A stretch of 64,000 bases of DNA from Spirochaetaceae bacterium (GCA_017618015.1 JAFZVC010000026.1:124001-188000), one strand, 5' to 3'; counted from the first letter of the stretch, positions 1 to 8,520 are shown. Notes: generated by a model not told the origin, from the sequence alone. Translations and numbers: made by a program.

Positions 1-126
1 TGGATATGATATTTTAGTTGTGTAAGTATGTCCGATGTCATCGGGCTTGCTTAACGAGAATAATTAAGGCTTTTCCTGAATACCATTTCCTGCACAGTGC
101 GGTAAGTAAGGAAAAGAAAGGACATG

Positions 127-153
127 GCTGCTCGACCGGGCAGCTTTTTTTTT
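127..153 (+). terminator. Rho-independent terminator
   Basis: A 7-bp stem (GCTGCTC / GGGCAGC, one G-T pair) closes a GACC loop and is followed by nine T. It reads rightwards, so it should end a transcript entering from left of the window. Confidence 0.8.
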
Positions 154-168
154 GCCTGTCCGTGCAAC

Positions 169-198
169 TTGACGGTAATATATGTTAAGACATATAAT
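169..198 (+). promoter_or_regulatory. Promoter of the AbiE-like pair
   Basis: TTGACG at 169-174 and TATAAT at 193-198 are separated by 18 nt. The start codon follows about 33 nt after the -10 box, and the terminator at 127-153 insulates it from the left. Confidence 0.7.
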
Positions 199-231
199 CA
201 AACCGTATAATCTGCAATGGAAGCTACAATT

Positions 232-609
232 ATGTGTAATAATAAGAATAGCATTCTCGGAAAAATCAAATGGGACTACAATTATTCCGATAGCGAACTT
301 CTCGCTATAATAAATAATAAATCCTCTGATTCCAACGTAAGACGTTGTTTTTTTATTAAAAGTTTGCAAACTTTGACATGGCAGGAACTTGTCGCATTGT
401 GGGGCATTAGTGAGTGCGACAGGCTGTATGATGACAAAACCAGGAAAGGGCTGTTTCCAAGACAACTGAGGGAAGTATATGACGGAGTATTCGAGCTATT
501 ACGAAACAAAACTTTATCCCATACAGAACGAAGTCCTGAAGAGCTTGAGCGATTTAAGACTACCGTTCTATTTAACAGGCGGAACCGCATTAAGCAGAGG
601 GTACTATAA
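232..609 (+). CDS. Small partner protein of the AbiEii-like toxin (putative antitoxin)
   Basis: This is a 125-residue protein that I cannot assign to a named family. I chose the ATG at 232 because GGAAG lies 9 nt upstream; an in-frame ATG at 217 has no such site. It sits directly upstream of a nucleotidyltransferase-like toxin gene and shares its promoter, the place where the antitoxin is found in AbiE-type (type IV) toxin-antitoxin modules, so an antitoxin role is inferred from context. The core reads as a small helical, aromatic-rich domain (TWQELVALWG, FPRQLREVYDGVFELLR). The reading frame overlaps the next gene by 131 nt, unusually long; the last 40 or so residues are basic and low in hydrophobic pattern. 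The conserved protein may once have ended near residue 95, with the tail being read-through after a lost stop or frameshift. Confidence 0.55.
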   Translation: MCNNKNSILGKIKWDYNYSDSELLAIINNKSSDSNVRRCFFIKSLQTLTWQELVALWGISECDRLYDDKTRKGLFPRQLREVYDGVFELLRNKTLSHTERSPEELERFKTTVLFNRRNRIKQRVL

Positions 610-1228
610 TCACCGTTATTCTGATGACCTTGATTTCTTTGCAAACGATGACAAGGCTTTTCTGTCACATGCGGAGCTATGTATTGACCGACTTATAAGC
701 AGCGGTTTCAAAGTAGATGCGGAGCCGTCAAATTCAGACAGTTTTTCACGGATATATGTAAACAGGAATACAAACGGATTGAATCAAGAAGGATTGAAAA
801 TAGACTTCGTGAACGATGTCAGCGTTCATTTCGGTAGCATAGAGAATACCCCGGTTTTTTACCGTACTGACTCTGTAAGGAATATCTTATCAAATAAATA
901 TACTGCAATATACAGGCTGTCAATAAAGGATGTGGTGGATATTTGTGAGATAGCCAAAAATAATAGTTTCAACTGGAACGATATAATAAATGAGGCTGAA
1001 CAAAAGGAAGCAGGTATAGACCTGAAAGAAGTCGTTCAGATATTCAAAAGTTACGATGATAATTCTTTTAAGAGTATAAAATGGACGAAAGAACCGGATT
1101 ACAAAATATTGAGAAGTACGGTTGAATCGGTTGCGTATGATATGCTGACTTTAGCTGATAATTCGTTATATACGCTCAAACAAGAGAAAAAAAGAAAAAA
1201 GAAAGCTGATTTCGAATTTGAACGATAG
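479..1228 (+). CDS. AbiEii/AbiGii-type nucleotidyltransferase toxin
   Basis: This 249-residue protein has the nucleotidyltransferase signature of the AbiEii/AbiGii family: a GG(T/S) motif in YLTGGTALSR (residues 31-40) followed by an acidic motif SDDLDFF (residues 48-54). Members of this family act as the toxin of abortive-infection modules and transfer nucleotides to target RNAs; the cognate protein keeps them silent. The start at ATG 479 keeps the family-typical lead-in (LYPIQNEVLK) before the GG motif. The C-terminal end is lysine-rich. The gene overlaps its upstream partner by 131 nt and is probably cotranscribed with it. On a conjugative element such a pair may protect against phage or stabilise the element. 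The family call is solid; substrate and activity are not shown by the sequence. Confidence 0.85.
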   Translation: MTEYSSYYETKLYPIQNEVLKSLSDLRLPFYLTGGTALSRGYYNHRYSDDLDFFANDDKAFLSHAELCIDRLISSGFKVDAEPSNSDSFSRIYVNRNTNGLNQEGLKIDFVNDVSVHFGSIENTPVFYRTDSVRNILSNKYTAIYRLSIKDVVDICEIAKNNSFNWNDIINEAEQKEAGIDLKEVVQIFKSYDDNSFKSIKWTKEPDYKILRSTVESVAYDMLTLADNSLYTLKQEKKRKKKADFEFER

Positions 1229-1252
1229 TCTTATTTATCGTTTCAAGCTATA

Positions 1253-1287
1253 CAGAGCAGGTTCTTACAGAAATCCGAAGCGGAAAA
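1253..1287 (+). repeat. 35-bp fragment of the relB-like gene (direct repeat copy 1)
   Basis: These 35 nt are identical to positions 1963-1997 inside the antitoxin gene 1812-2045, in the same orientation. Sequence before and after differs, so this is a scar of an older antitoxin copy or of a recombination event. Confidence 0.85.
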
Positions 1288-1290
1288 TCA

Positions 1291-1330
1291 ATACCGCGGA
1301 CGGACTTAAAAACTGTTCCGCCGCGGTTTC
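1291..1330. repeat. GC-rich hairpin between gene ends
   Basis: CCGCGGACGG and CCGCCGCGG form an imperfect stem (one bulged A) around an A/T-rich loop. It lies between the stop of the AbiEii-like gene and the stop of the convergent 88-residue gene, so it may end transcription from both sides, but neither side has a clean T run. Confidence 0.4.
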
Positions 1331-1338
1331 TGAAATCT

Positions 1339-1605
1339 TCATATAATACAAAGAAGCTCTTCGAAGAATTCATCCGTCTGTTCCTTCTCAAGAAGTACAG
1401 TAAGCTGTGAAGAGAACTCCTCGGCGAATAAATCGTTTATCCTGTCCAGCTCCTCCGACGTCGGATAGGTGTCTGTGGTTGCAAATGGTCGAAGCATCTG
1501 CTCTGACTTTTCGGTTTTAATACCATACTTTCTACGAAAATTTTTGTTTTCGCAGCTCGCTTTTGCGATTGCCTTCAAGAGTTTTGTCTCGTTTGAATTT
1601 AGCAT
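1339..1605 (-). CDS. Hypothetical protein, 88 residues
   Basis: I do not recognise this protein. It is small, helical and charged, with a basic first half (KNFRRKYGIKTEKSEQ) and an acidic second half (FAEEFSSQ, EKEQTDEFFEELL). AAAAGGAG sits 6-7 nt before the ATG, supporting real translation. No signal peptide or membrane segment is visible. It is convergent with the AbiE-like pair and divergent from the relBE-like pair, so it stands alone between two defence modules. It could be a regulator or anti-defence factor of the ICE, but nothing in the sequence fixes that. Confidence 0.55.
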   Translation of the reverse strand: MLNSNETKLLKAIAKASCENKNFRRKYGIKTEKSEQMLRPFATTDTYPTSEELDRINDLFAEEFSSQLTVLLEKEQTDEFFEELLCII

Positions 1606-1746
1606 ATAATCTCCTTTTCATCACTTTTACTATGACTATATATGATTATAAAACATGAGATTCATTATGTAATTAAAGCAACACTTTAATTGTTTGACTT
1701 AAAACAAATATTAAGGAACATGAAAGACAACGTGTAATGGAATAAA

Positions 1747-1796
1747 ATTCCGGATTTGCTTGACTTAGTGTAATACAAGATATACAATGTATTACA
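1747..1796 (+). promoter_or_regulatory. Promoter and overlapping operator of the relBE-like pair
   Basis: TTGACT (1760-1765) and TACAAT (1783-1788) are 17 nt apart. A perfect 9-bp inverted repeat, TGTAATACA at 1769-1777 and TGTATTACA at 1788-1796, flanks the -10 box. That is where an antitoxin or toxin-antitoxin complex would bind to repress its own operon. The block at 1747-1764 recurs at 2305-2322 with one change. Confidence 0.75.
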
Positions 1797-1811
1797 TAAG
1801 GAGCTGAAATT

Positions 1812-2045
1812 ATGGCACTGACAGCAACCGCAACATTCAGAACAAAGCCAGAGCTTAAAAGCAGGATTGATTTCCTCGCAAAGGAGACTCACAGACCTAC
1901 GAGCTTCTATTACAATCTGCTTCTGGAAGATTACCTTGATGACATTGAGGACATTTACCTTTCAGAGCAGGTTCTTACAGAAATCCGAAGCGGAAAACAA
2001 AAGACATACCCTGCCGATGAAGTTTTTGCTGAGGCTGGATTATGA
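1812..2045 (+). CDS. RelB/ParD-type antitoxin (ribbon-helix-helix-like)
   Basis: This 77-residue protein opens with a short strand followed by helices (TATFRTKPELKSRIDFLAKE), as in ribbon-helix-helix antitoxins of the RelB/DinJ/ParD group. The C-terminal third would wrap the toxin. AAGGAG lies 9 nt before the ATG. The gene overlaps the toxin gene by 4 nt (ATGA), so translation is probably coupled. It is expected to bind the inverted repeat over its own -10 box. A 35-bp piece of its 3' half is also found at 1253-1287. Confidence 0.85.
   Translation: MALTATATFRTKPELKSRIDFLAKETHRPTSFYYNLLLEDYLDDIEDIYLSEQVLTEIRSGKQKTYPADEVFAEAGL
1963..1997 (+). repeat. Direct repeat copy 2 (inside the antitoxin gene)
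   Basis: Identical to 1253-1287, about 710 bp to the left. This copy lies in an intact gene and is probably the source type. Confidence 0.85.
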
Positions 2046-2302
2046 CAGTTGTTTTTGCTGAAAAGGCAAAGAAAGAATTCCTGAAGCTCGACAAGCCGGT
2101 TCAGAGACAGATACAGACTTTTATTGTGAAGCTTCAAGGAATGAGTGACCCGCGTACGAGCGGGAAAGCCCTTGTCGGAAATTTTTCCGGCATGTGGCGT
2201 TATCGTGTGGGCGATTACAGACTTGTGTGCGAGATTGAGGACGATAGAATACTAGTTACTGTCCTGCATATAGCGCACAGAAAAGAAGTATACAGACCTT
2301 AA
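2042..2302 (+). CDS. RelE/ParE-family toxin
   Basis: This 86-residue basic protein has the RelE/ParE layout: an N-terminal helix pair (AEKAKKEFLKLDKPVQRQIQTFIVKL), then the sheet with the typical run MWRYRVGDYRLVCEI and a closing VTVLHIAHRKEVYR. RelE-type toxins cut mRNA on the ribosome and ParE-type toxins poison gyrase. The WRYRVGDYRL segment and C-terminal HRKEVY favour the RelE side. Its start overlaps the antitoxin stop. On an ICE the pair is expected to help retention of the element and is repressed through the operator upstream. Confidence 0.88.
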   Translation: MTVVFAEKAKKEFLKLDKPVQRQIQTFIVKLQGMSDPRTSGKALVGNFSGMWRYRVGDYRLVCEIEDDRILVTVLHIAHRKEVYRP

Positions 2303-2304
2303 AC

Positions 2305-2346
2305 ATTCCGGATTTCCTTGACAAAGGGAATTCGGGGTGGTAGAAT
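2305..2346 (+). promoter_or_regulatory. Promoter copied from the relBE promoter block
   Basis: TTGACA (2318-2323) and TAGAAT (2341-2346) are exactly 17 nt apart. Positions 2305-2322 match 1747-1764 at 17 of 18 bases, so the upstream half of the promoter is a copy; the operator arms are not copied. It drives the gene at 2409. Confidence 0.7.
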
Positions 2347-2374
2347 TCGAATATAAGGATGAGTTGCGGCTACA

Positions 2375-2390
2375 GTCGCAACGTTGCGAC
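2375..2390. repeat. ICE palindrome copy 1 (16 bp, centre CG)
   Basis: Perfect palindrome GTCGCAACGTTGCGAC between promoter and ribosome binding site of the gene at 2409, 18 nt before its ATG. Confidence 0.95.
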
Positions 2391-2408
2391 AATTCAGGGA
2401 GGAGATTT

Positions 2409-2633
2409 ATGAAGAAATTCGAGTATATGCGTAATGACGATATACATAAAAGATATGACGATTCTGGAATGAAAGATTTTACTGTTTTCATGAATAAATT
2501 AGGGGCTGAAGGATGGGAAATAATGCCAGAACCCCGTCCAAACAGTTTTTGCGGATATTTCGCGAGACGTGAAATAGATGATTCAAATGTACAACGAACA
2601 ATACGTCGTGAGGTAGAATATTCCCGCGCATAA
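2409..2633 (+). CDS. Hypothetical protein, 74 residues
   Basis: This small protein has no family that I recognise. I placed the start at ATG 2409, which follows GGGAGGAG by 6 nt; the longer reading frame would be encoded by the promoter and palindrome. The central phrase MNKLGAEGWEIMPE resembles short single-domain proteins of the DUF4177 type (a strand ending LGAEGWE), so a small sheet-forming fold is possible, but this is weak. It has its own promoter and palindrome leader and converges on the end of the transfer operon. Confidence 0.6.
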   Translation: MKKFEYMRNDDIHKRYDDSGMKDFTVFMNKLGAEGWEIMPEPRPNSFCGYFARREIDDSNVQRTIRREVEYSRA

Positions 2634-2643
2634 AATAATAAAA

Positions 2644-2657
2644 TCGCAATATTGCGA
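2644..2657. repeat. ICE palindrome copy 2 (14 bp, centre TA)
   Basis: TCGCAATATTGCGA, 10 nt after the stop of the gene ending at 2633 and just beyond the terminator of the converging virB operon. Confidence 0.9.
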
Positions 2658-2663
2658 CAAAAA

Positions 2664-2696
2664 AGAGCGACAAAAAAGCCGGAGCAAAACTCCGGC
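2664..2696 (-). terminator. Terminator of the virB transfer operon
   Basis: Read on the minus strand, a perfect 7-bp stem (GCCGGAG / CTCCGGC) with a 5-nt loop is followed by TTTTTT. It lies 14 nt after the virB6 stop codon. Confidence 0.85.
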
Positions 2697-2710
2697 TTAA
2701 TTATTTTAAA

Positions 2711-4906
2711 TCATTCGCCTTGCCCGTTTCCGCCTTGCGGACTGGTGTTGCCGTTTTTAGCATCGTTAGCAGCGTCCTTCGCCTCAGAAGCGGCGTTCTC
2801 TGCATCGGAGGCATGTTTCTCAGCCTGCTTCTCGGCAATGTCAGCTTCCTTGTTGTCGGACCCCTGCTGACCGTCGGGAACTCCGGAAGCCTGGCGCTTT
2901 CCGCCTATGCTACCAGACTGTTCCGTGGCTGCGCCCGGATCAAGATTCTCAGCCTGTTTTACGGCGGTATTGGCTTCCTTGTTATCTGAATTTCCGTCAG
3001 GTTGTTTTCCAGCACCGGGTTTTTGATTCCAGCCAAAAAACTTAGAAACATTATCGCCAACAGCATCACCCTGGGTACCTTTCTCACCCAAATATTCGCC
3101 TACCTTCATATTGCGATGAGTATCGGACTGTTTGTCATACATCGACGCATTCTGGAATTTAGGATTAGACCGAGTATTTAATGTATTATTTTCGTCCGGA
3201 TTATGACCCTGCCCATTTCTCATATAAGCGGAATTGCTTGTGCCTCCGCCCGAACCTGTGCCGGAGCCGCCCTTACCTCCGTGAAGGAATTTCTCAACGC
3301 CGCCTTTCAATGATTCACCAGCATCACCAACGAATCCCGCGAGCATACCAGCACTAAAAGCACCTGCTTTGCCAACTGCTTTGCCAAGTTTTGACCCTCC
3401 GTCCTCATGGGAAGCCTTATAATTCGCCGCAGTGGTTTTTCCAGCATGAAGTGCTTTGTTAAGATGTCCTAAAGTATTTATGGTTCCGTTAACACCACCG
3501 CGAACTGCTCCAGCACCGACTTTTGCTGCACCCTTACCAACGGTCTTAAGGTCATGGGCTGCGGCACGTGCGTCGTGCATGGACTGACGGAGCTCGCCGA
3601 AATCGAGGGACGGTCTACCTGTAAGAAGCGTGTCCGCGATTTTAGGAGCATGACGAGTAAGAACAAAAGCGACTACCGCGTTGAAAGCTCCTGTGGCAAA
3701 AAACGTAATATTTCCGATACTGCCGGAATCACTTATCGCGTTAACACACTGGTCGATATAAAGCCAGTATACAAAGAACATTATTATGTCAATGACAATA
3801 AACTTAATAAGGAAGCCGGTGAAAACAGGAACAAGCTTCTTCGCCATATCTTTGGTACCGTCGAAGAGGATAAAAGGAAGAAAGAATGAACCTATCCCCA
3901 TTACAATAATATATTCAAAAACCATCATAACGTAATTGATGCAGCAGAACATTGAAGTAAAAATCAAAAGGAGCTGTAAACAGAAGCATAGAACGTTGGG
4001 GATTAAGCGTTCTCCAAATGTCGATAATGTATGAACCACAGATTTAACATAGTCCACAACTTCACCACCTTTATACCAAGCAGTGTCAAGGTTCTCCTGT
4101 TCCCAATTCATGTCAGCCAAAGCCCATTCTTCATTAAGCTTGGCTTTCATAATCTGGGCGGTAAGCATAACGAGACGGCATAAAGATGACGGTGAAAAAT
4201 AAGGAGTATCGTTACCGTCCTTGTCCTTAAGGAAAAGGTCAAGATCAATATATGAATCAGTGAGTATATCTCCCTCGCTACCGTCCATTTTTTTCTCTAC
4301 AAGGACGCTTTTAATGGCATTAAGAGTGGCTACATCAGAAGCATTATAATAAGCCGGATCGACTTTAGCCGCCTCAATTCTTTCTTTTAAGGTATCCCTG
4401 TCTTTTTTCTTCGGAAGCGAATCGGCAAGACTTTCAAGTGCATTGACATATTCGTTATATGAATTATACTGCGAGAAATCAAGCTCAAGAACGAGTTTAC
4501 GGATGTTAGAGTTACCACTCTGAACAAGCGATGCGCCCAATGTTGCAGCATGTTGTCTCTGTGTTTCCAAATCAGATTCTATAGAAGCTTTAATACTTTT
4601 CAATGAATCGACAATAGTATCTTTTCCATTGCCAGCTTCCGTGCCTATACGGTTGCCGATTTTACCAACAAAGTGAGCGGCAGGAACGTACATATTTATC
4701 ATAATCGTGAACAGCAGCCATTTATAAAGGATATCCCAGAAAGCCTGCTTCGCTCCTATTCGTGCGTTAAGGACCTTGAAACCAGCCCAGAAAATACCCA
4801 GAAGACCGATAGTAGTAGCAAAAATCGAACCGAATTTCAAAAACCAAGCCATAACACCGGAGAAATACTCCATAGCCTTCAACACAGGTACATCTATCCA
4901 ATCCAT
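2711..4906 (-). CDS. virB6: VirB6/TrbL-like inner-membrane channel protein
   Basis: This 731-residue protein has two hydrophobic segments near residues 15-80, a soluble charged stretch (about 85-270), a cluster of strong membrane segments (about 300-440), then a long hydrophilic tail rich in Gly, Ala, Asn and Gln. That is the TrbL/VirB6 plan of conjugative type IV secretion systems, where the protein forms part of the inner-membrane channel. GGAGG precedes the ATG. The tail holds Gly/Ser-rich linkers and repeats of the type DNKEA...KQAE, ending in an Ala-rich helical stretch; such tails vary in the family. It is the last gene of the virD4-virB6 run and is followed by a terminator. Confidence 0.82.
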   Translation of the reverse strand: MDWIDVPVLKAMEYFSGVMAWFLKFGSIFATTIGLLGIFWAGFKVLNARIGAKQAFWDILYKWLLFTIMINMYVPAAHFVGKIGNRIGTEAGNGKDTIVDSLKSIKASIESDLETQRQHAATLGASLVQSGNSNIRKLVLELDFSQYNSYNEYVNALESLADSLPKKKDRDTLKERIEAAKVDPAYYNASDVATLNAIKSVLVEKKMDGSEGDILTDSYIDLDLFLKDKDGNDTPYFSPSSLCRLVMLTAQIMKAKLNEEWALADMNWEQENLDTAWYKGGEVVDYVKSVVHTLSTFGERLIPNVLCFCLQLLLIFTSMFCCINYVMMVFEYIIVMGIGSFFLPFILFDGTKDMAKKLVPVFTGFLIKFIVIDIIMFFVYWLYIDQCVNAISDSGSIGNITFFATGAFNAVVAFVLTRHAPKIADTLLTGRPSLDFGELRQSMHDARAAAHDLKTVGKGAAKVGAGAVRGGVNGTINTLGHLNKALHAGKTTAANYKASHEDGGSKLGKAVGKAGAFSAGMLAGFVGDAGESLKGGVEKFLHGGKGGSGTGSGGGTSNSAYMRNGQGHNPDENNTLNTRSNPKFQNASMYDKQSDTHRNMKVGEYLGEKGTQGDAVGDNVSKFFGWNQKPGAGKQPDGNSDNKEANTAVKQAENLDPGAATEQSGSIGGKRQASGVPDGQQGSDNKEADIAEKQAEKHASDAENAASEAKDAANDAKNGNTSPQGGNGQGE

Positions 4907-4926
4907 ATAAATATTCCTCCGTTTAT

Positions 4927-5868
4927 TTAATTGACTTTGCGGAAACTGTCGCTGACTCTGGAATTTATTGTTCTGTAATTATCAACAGTCTGTCGGAACT
5001 GTTCTTCATCCTCATCCTCGGCTTTCTGCTCCGCCATCACCTTGGAGGCATACATCCCGGCGAAATCGGCGACCGCCTCCGACAGGTTGTTGATTGAAGA
5101 GTTGACCAAATCGAGCAGAGCCAGGTTCGCGTCGCGGAACGCTCCCTCGGTGCTGTTGCCGTCGGGGTCGCGCGTCTCGCGGGCAGCCTTTACAAGCTCG
5201 GCGGCTGTCTCCTGGGACTCGTAGAGGAGCGTCTTCGCCTGCTCCGTCGTCCTTGAAAGAGCCTTCTCAGCGGCGGACGCGACCTGCTGCGATATCGTCC
5301 TCGCGTACATGTAGTTCTCAGGCGACACTCCGTATTTCCGCCAGATGGCGACCTTCTGCTCGTCGGTAAGACCGTCCGTGAGCGTCTTGATTACGCCCTT
5401 CATCGAGCTTCCGAGACTGTTCGTTGTGTCCTCAAGGGCTGTCAGAAGGTTCCTGTTCTCGTCGCCGAGTCCGAAAAGGTCAGCGACGCTGTACCTTACC
5501 CCGCCGAACTGCATGGAAGGCTCCTTGAGCGACGACTGCAAATTCTGGGCGGACGTTATGAGACGGTTGAGCCTGGCTCCGGAAGCCTGAAGGTCGGAGC
5601 GAAGGTTCTCAAGACCTGTGTACGAGAAATAAGTGCTTGGGTTGTCCCATTCTATTCCCCTAGCCGCCTCTATCGTCTTTTGAATCTGCTTATATTGGTT
5701 CTCAACCATGTTGACCGTGTTCTGTATCTGGTCGTACATGGCATACACCTGGTCAATCGCGGAAAGCCAGTTCGAAAAATCGAAGACAGCCATTCCCTGC
5801 GCGAAAATAACGCCAGGAACAAAAACAAACATGAGAAAAACGAAAAACGTGAGTTTCAATTTCTTCAT
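4927..5868 (-). CDS. virB5: VirB5/TrbJ-like transfer protein
   Basis: This 313-residue exported protein starts with a signal peptide (basic MKKLK, then a hydrophobic core ending near VIFAQG). The mature part is almost all helix with coiled-coil patterns (QVYAMYDQIQNTVNMVENQYKQI), as in TrbJ/VirB5, which sits at the pilus tip and helps contact the recipient cell. The start at 5868 was chosen because AAGGAG lies 9 nt upstream. The C-terminal part is charged (EQKAEDEDEEQFRQT). It lies between virB4 and virB6, the normal position for this gene in Trb-type systems. Confidence 0.8.
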   Translation of the reverse strand: MKKLKLTFFVFLMFVFVPGVIFAQGMAVFDFSNWLSAIDQVYAMYDQIQNTVNMVENQYKQIQKTIEAARGIEWDNPSTYFSYTGLENLRSDLQASGARLNRLITSAQNLQSSLKEPSMQFGGVRYSVADLFGLGDENRNLLTALEDTTNSLGSSMKGVIKTLTDGLTDEQKVAIWRKYGVSPENYMYARTISQQVASAAEKALSRTTEQAKTLLYESQETAAELVKAARETRDPDGNSTEGAFRDANLALLDLVNSSINNLSEAVADFAGMYASKVMAEQKAEDEDEEQFRQTVDNYRTINSRVSDSFRKVN

Positions 5869-5913
5869 CAATCATCTCCTTCTAAACAAATCCGCCGCGT
5901 CGCCGCGACGATA

Positions 5914-8520
5914 TCATGAAACGGAGCGTATCATACGCTCGTATTTTGTCGTGTCAAGCGAGGAAGCGTCCTTACCCTCGCTACGCATTCTTGCGGCGAC
6001 GGCGGCGATAAGCTCGAACGCGAGCGGCCTGCCGGTGTTCTTGCCGTAACTGTCCTCAAGCTTGTCGATAAGCTCATGGTCAGGGGAAAGAAGCGCAAGC
6101 TGGAAAGGGTCGAGGTCAAGACGGAACATCCGGCAGCCGCGAGGATTCTTGAAATAATAGTCCCTTTTCATGGTTGCGTTGCTCAAGGCGACGATCTCGG
6201 AGTCCGTGAGACCGAAATACCTGTAGCTCTCGGCAAGCGCGGGAGTACAGGCGTTCTCATCAGCCAGGTAAATGCGCGTTAGGCACTGCTGTGCTATCGT
6301 CTCACGGAGCGGAGAGTTCGCCGCCGCAGAGACTTCCTGAGTCGCGAATATACAGAAAACACGTTTCTTACGTAGAGTACGGAGCCATTCCTGCAGGAAT
6401 CCGGAGAAAATAGGGTTCTGCAAATAAAGCCATGCCTCGTCGAGGAAAAGGAACGTGACAGGCTGACGCTGACCGTGGCGAACGTTCCATATTTTTTCCA
6501 TATAGCGGAAAAGGTACATGAGCGCGGGCGCGACGGCTTTCTCGGAAAGGCGCATGAGAGATCCCATCTCGACGGTAAGGAGCTTCTGCAGCTTGAGCGT
6601 CGTCTTCTCCGCGTCGAATATGGAGCCGAACTGATTCCCCCTGCAGTAAGGCTCAAGACCGTCGCGTATGGTGTTGGTGTGCGTCACGGGGTCCATATAG
6701 GTCGCGTACTGCTGGAACGATGTCAAGTCCTTAAGGTTGTCCTTGTCGGCTATGTCGCGGAGCGTGGCGGATATCACCTTGCTCATCTCAGGTTTTATGT
6801 CGATTCCCTGCTGTGAGAGAAGTCCCTCTATGAACTGCTGGCACCACATAAGGCTCTCGGTGAACTCAGCCTCGGAGCATGTAGAGGGGTCAAGAAGCTC
6901 GGACAACGGCTGGAAAGCTATGTCGTCCTTTCCAGGCTCGACGTAGCAGCCTCCGGCGGCTACCATGAAGGCGCGGGAAGAAAGCTGCTTGTCTATACAT
7001 ATAATGTTAGCGTCCGGATATTTCGTGGCGGACGCTATAAGCGTGGCTATAAGGGTGGATTTTCCGGAGCCTACGGGACCGAAAATGAAAGTGTTGCCTA
7101 CGTCGCCGACGTTCAGATTGAGGAAGAAAGGCGTGCCGTAGGAAGTCGAGCAGATGCAGAGCGGAATGTCCGTGCCGCACCATTCGCCGAACTGGTCGTT
7201 GGAAAGCTGTCCCTGCCATGCGGACGACAGCGGTATGATGTTCGACCAGTTGCTGGTGGTGATTAGCGGACGGCGGACGTTGGAGTAAACGTCGCCGGGA
7301 AGCATACCGAGCCATGCGGCGAAGTTATTAAGGGACTCGTCCCGGCATCCGAAGCCGACGGAGCGTATTGACTGCTGTATCTTCCGTGACTTCATCTTGG
7401 CTTTGTCGAGGGACTTGTCCCATACCATAAGGGTAGATGTATAGTAGCCGAGCAGGAAATGACCGGCGGTAAGGTCTGATATTAGCTGATTAGCCTCGCC
7501 CTCAAGCGTGAGCGCGCCCTGGTTCTCGCGGTCAATCTCCGCGTCCATAGCGAACTCGGCGAAGAGAGTTCCGAGGCTCTTTCTGGCGGAGTACATTTTC
7601 TTCTGGTATTTCTCCGCCTCTTTAAGTGATTTCTCCTTCGATAACGGAATAAAGCGCGTCATCCACCGGTATTCAATGCGCGACCTGTTGAGGCTGTCGA
7701 ACACGGCGGGATAAGTAGAGTTGGGCAAGTCCATTATCGATATGACGGGGACGTAATAGCCGCCTATCTGGAGAGGTATCGTAGTCTTTACGTCCATGTC
7801 GAAAAGGTAGTTGTCAAGGAAGAAGAACGTTCCGTCCGGATATACCAAGTCCTGCCTGTTGAGGGAAACCGAGGACTTTATGTAAGAATAAAGCTCACTG
7901 TTTCCGAGGCGCATTATCCAGAGCTTTCCGGACATTGAACCCATGACTTTCTCGCACTCGTCATTGAAGTTCTCCACTTCCTTGCGCACGATGGGAAGGT
8001 TGCTGAAACGCTCGGTGAATGTGTCCTTCTCCTTCTTTTTTTTCTTTTTCTGCTGCTGCGCGTGACCGGACGTGATGAAGATAGCCTCCGTCCGGCTCTC
8101 GATGTCGGACGGAAGCTGGTAGCAGAAAGTGACGTAATAGTCCGAGGTAAAATGCTCACCGTAGCTACGGTAGTTCTCGGCTCTGCGCTGGTCGATGAGC
8201 CAACCGGCGAGGTTGTCGAACGTTCCCGCCGGATAATCGCGCGTCTTGTAACGCTTGACCTCAAGGAATACAGCCCAGCCCTCCTCCTGCGCGAGCGACA
8301 TGACCGAGCGGTTGAAGAGCGCGGAGACGCTCGCTATCTCAGGACCGGAAGAAGCCTCAAGGTCGGGATAATTTATCTTATAGGTACACATGAGCGCGCC
8401 GTTCTTAAGAAGGCATACGCCGCCGTCCATTATGAAAGAGTACGGCGAGACACCCGCCAGGCGGCTTCCGCCGCCGTCATAGCCCGCCACTTTCTTCCTG
8501 TCGAGCTTCGGAAACAACAT
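5914..8520 (-). CDS. virB4: VirB4/TrbE-family conjugation ATPase
   Basis: This 868-residue cytoplasmic ATPase powers pilus assembly and substrate transfer. Walker A (GPVGSGKST) is near residue 485 and Walker B (FLFLDEAWLY) near residue 693. The N-terminal half (CagE/TrbE/VirB domain) is present and begins without a membrane anchor. A lysine-rich loop (about residues 153-163) stands out as an insertion. It overlaps the virB3 stop by one base, and in many systems the two proteins work as a unit. Length is typical of the family. The start keeps the lead-in MLFPKLDRKKVAGYD. Confidence 0.95.
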   Translation of the reverse strand: MLFPKLDRKKVAGYDGGGSRLAGVSPYSFIMDGGVCLLKNGALMCTYKINYPDLEASSGPEIASVSALFNRSVMSLAQEEGWAVFLEVKRYKTRDYPAGTFDNLAGWLIDQRRAENYRSYGEHFTSDYYVTFCYQLPSDIESRTEAIFITSGHAQQQKKKKKKEKDTFTERFSNLPIVRKEVENFNDECEKVMGSMSGKLWIMRLGNSELYSYIKSSVSLNRQDLVYPDGTFFFLDNYLFDMDVKTTIPLQIGGYYVPVISIMDLPNSTYPAVFDSLNRSRIEYRWMTRFIPLSKEKSLKEAEKYQKKMYSARKSLGTLFAEFAMDAEIDRENQGALTLEGEANQLISDLTAGHFLLGYYTSTLMVWDKSLDKAKMKSRKIQQSIRSVGFGCRDESLNNFAAWLGMLPGDVYSNVRRPLITTSNWSNIIPLSSAWQGQLSNDQFGEWCGTDIPLCICSTSYGTPFFLNLNVGDVGNTFIFGPVGSGKSTLIATLIASATKYPDANIICIDKQLSSRAFMVAAGGCYVEPGKDDIAFQPLSELLDPSTCSEAEFTESLMWCQQFIEGLLSQQGIDIKPEMSKVISATLRDIADKDNLKDLTSFQQYATYMDPVTHTNTIRDGLEPYCRGNQFGSIFDAEKTTLKLQKLLTVEMGSLMRLSEKAVAPALMYLFRYMEKIWNVRHGQRQPVTFLFLDEAWLYLQNPIFSGFLQEWLRTLRKKRVFCIFATQEVSAAANSPLRETIAQQCLTRIYLADENACTPALAESYRYFGLTDSEIVALSNATMKRDYYFKNPRGCRMFRLDLDPFQLALLSPDHELIDKLEDSYGKNTGRPLAFELIAAVAARMRSEGKDASSLDTTKYERMIRSVS

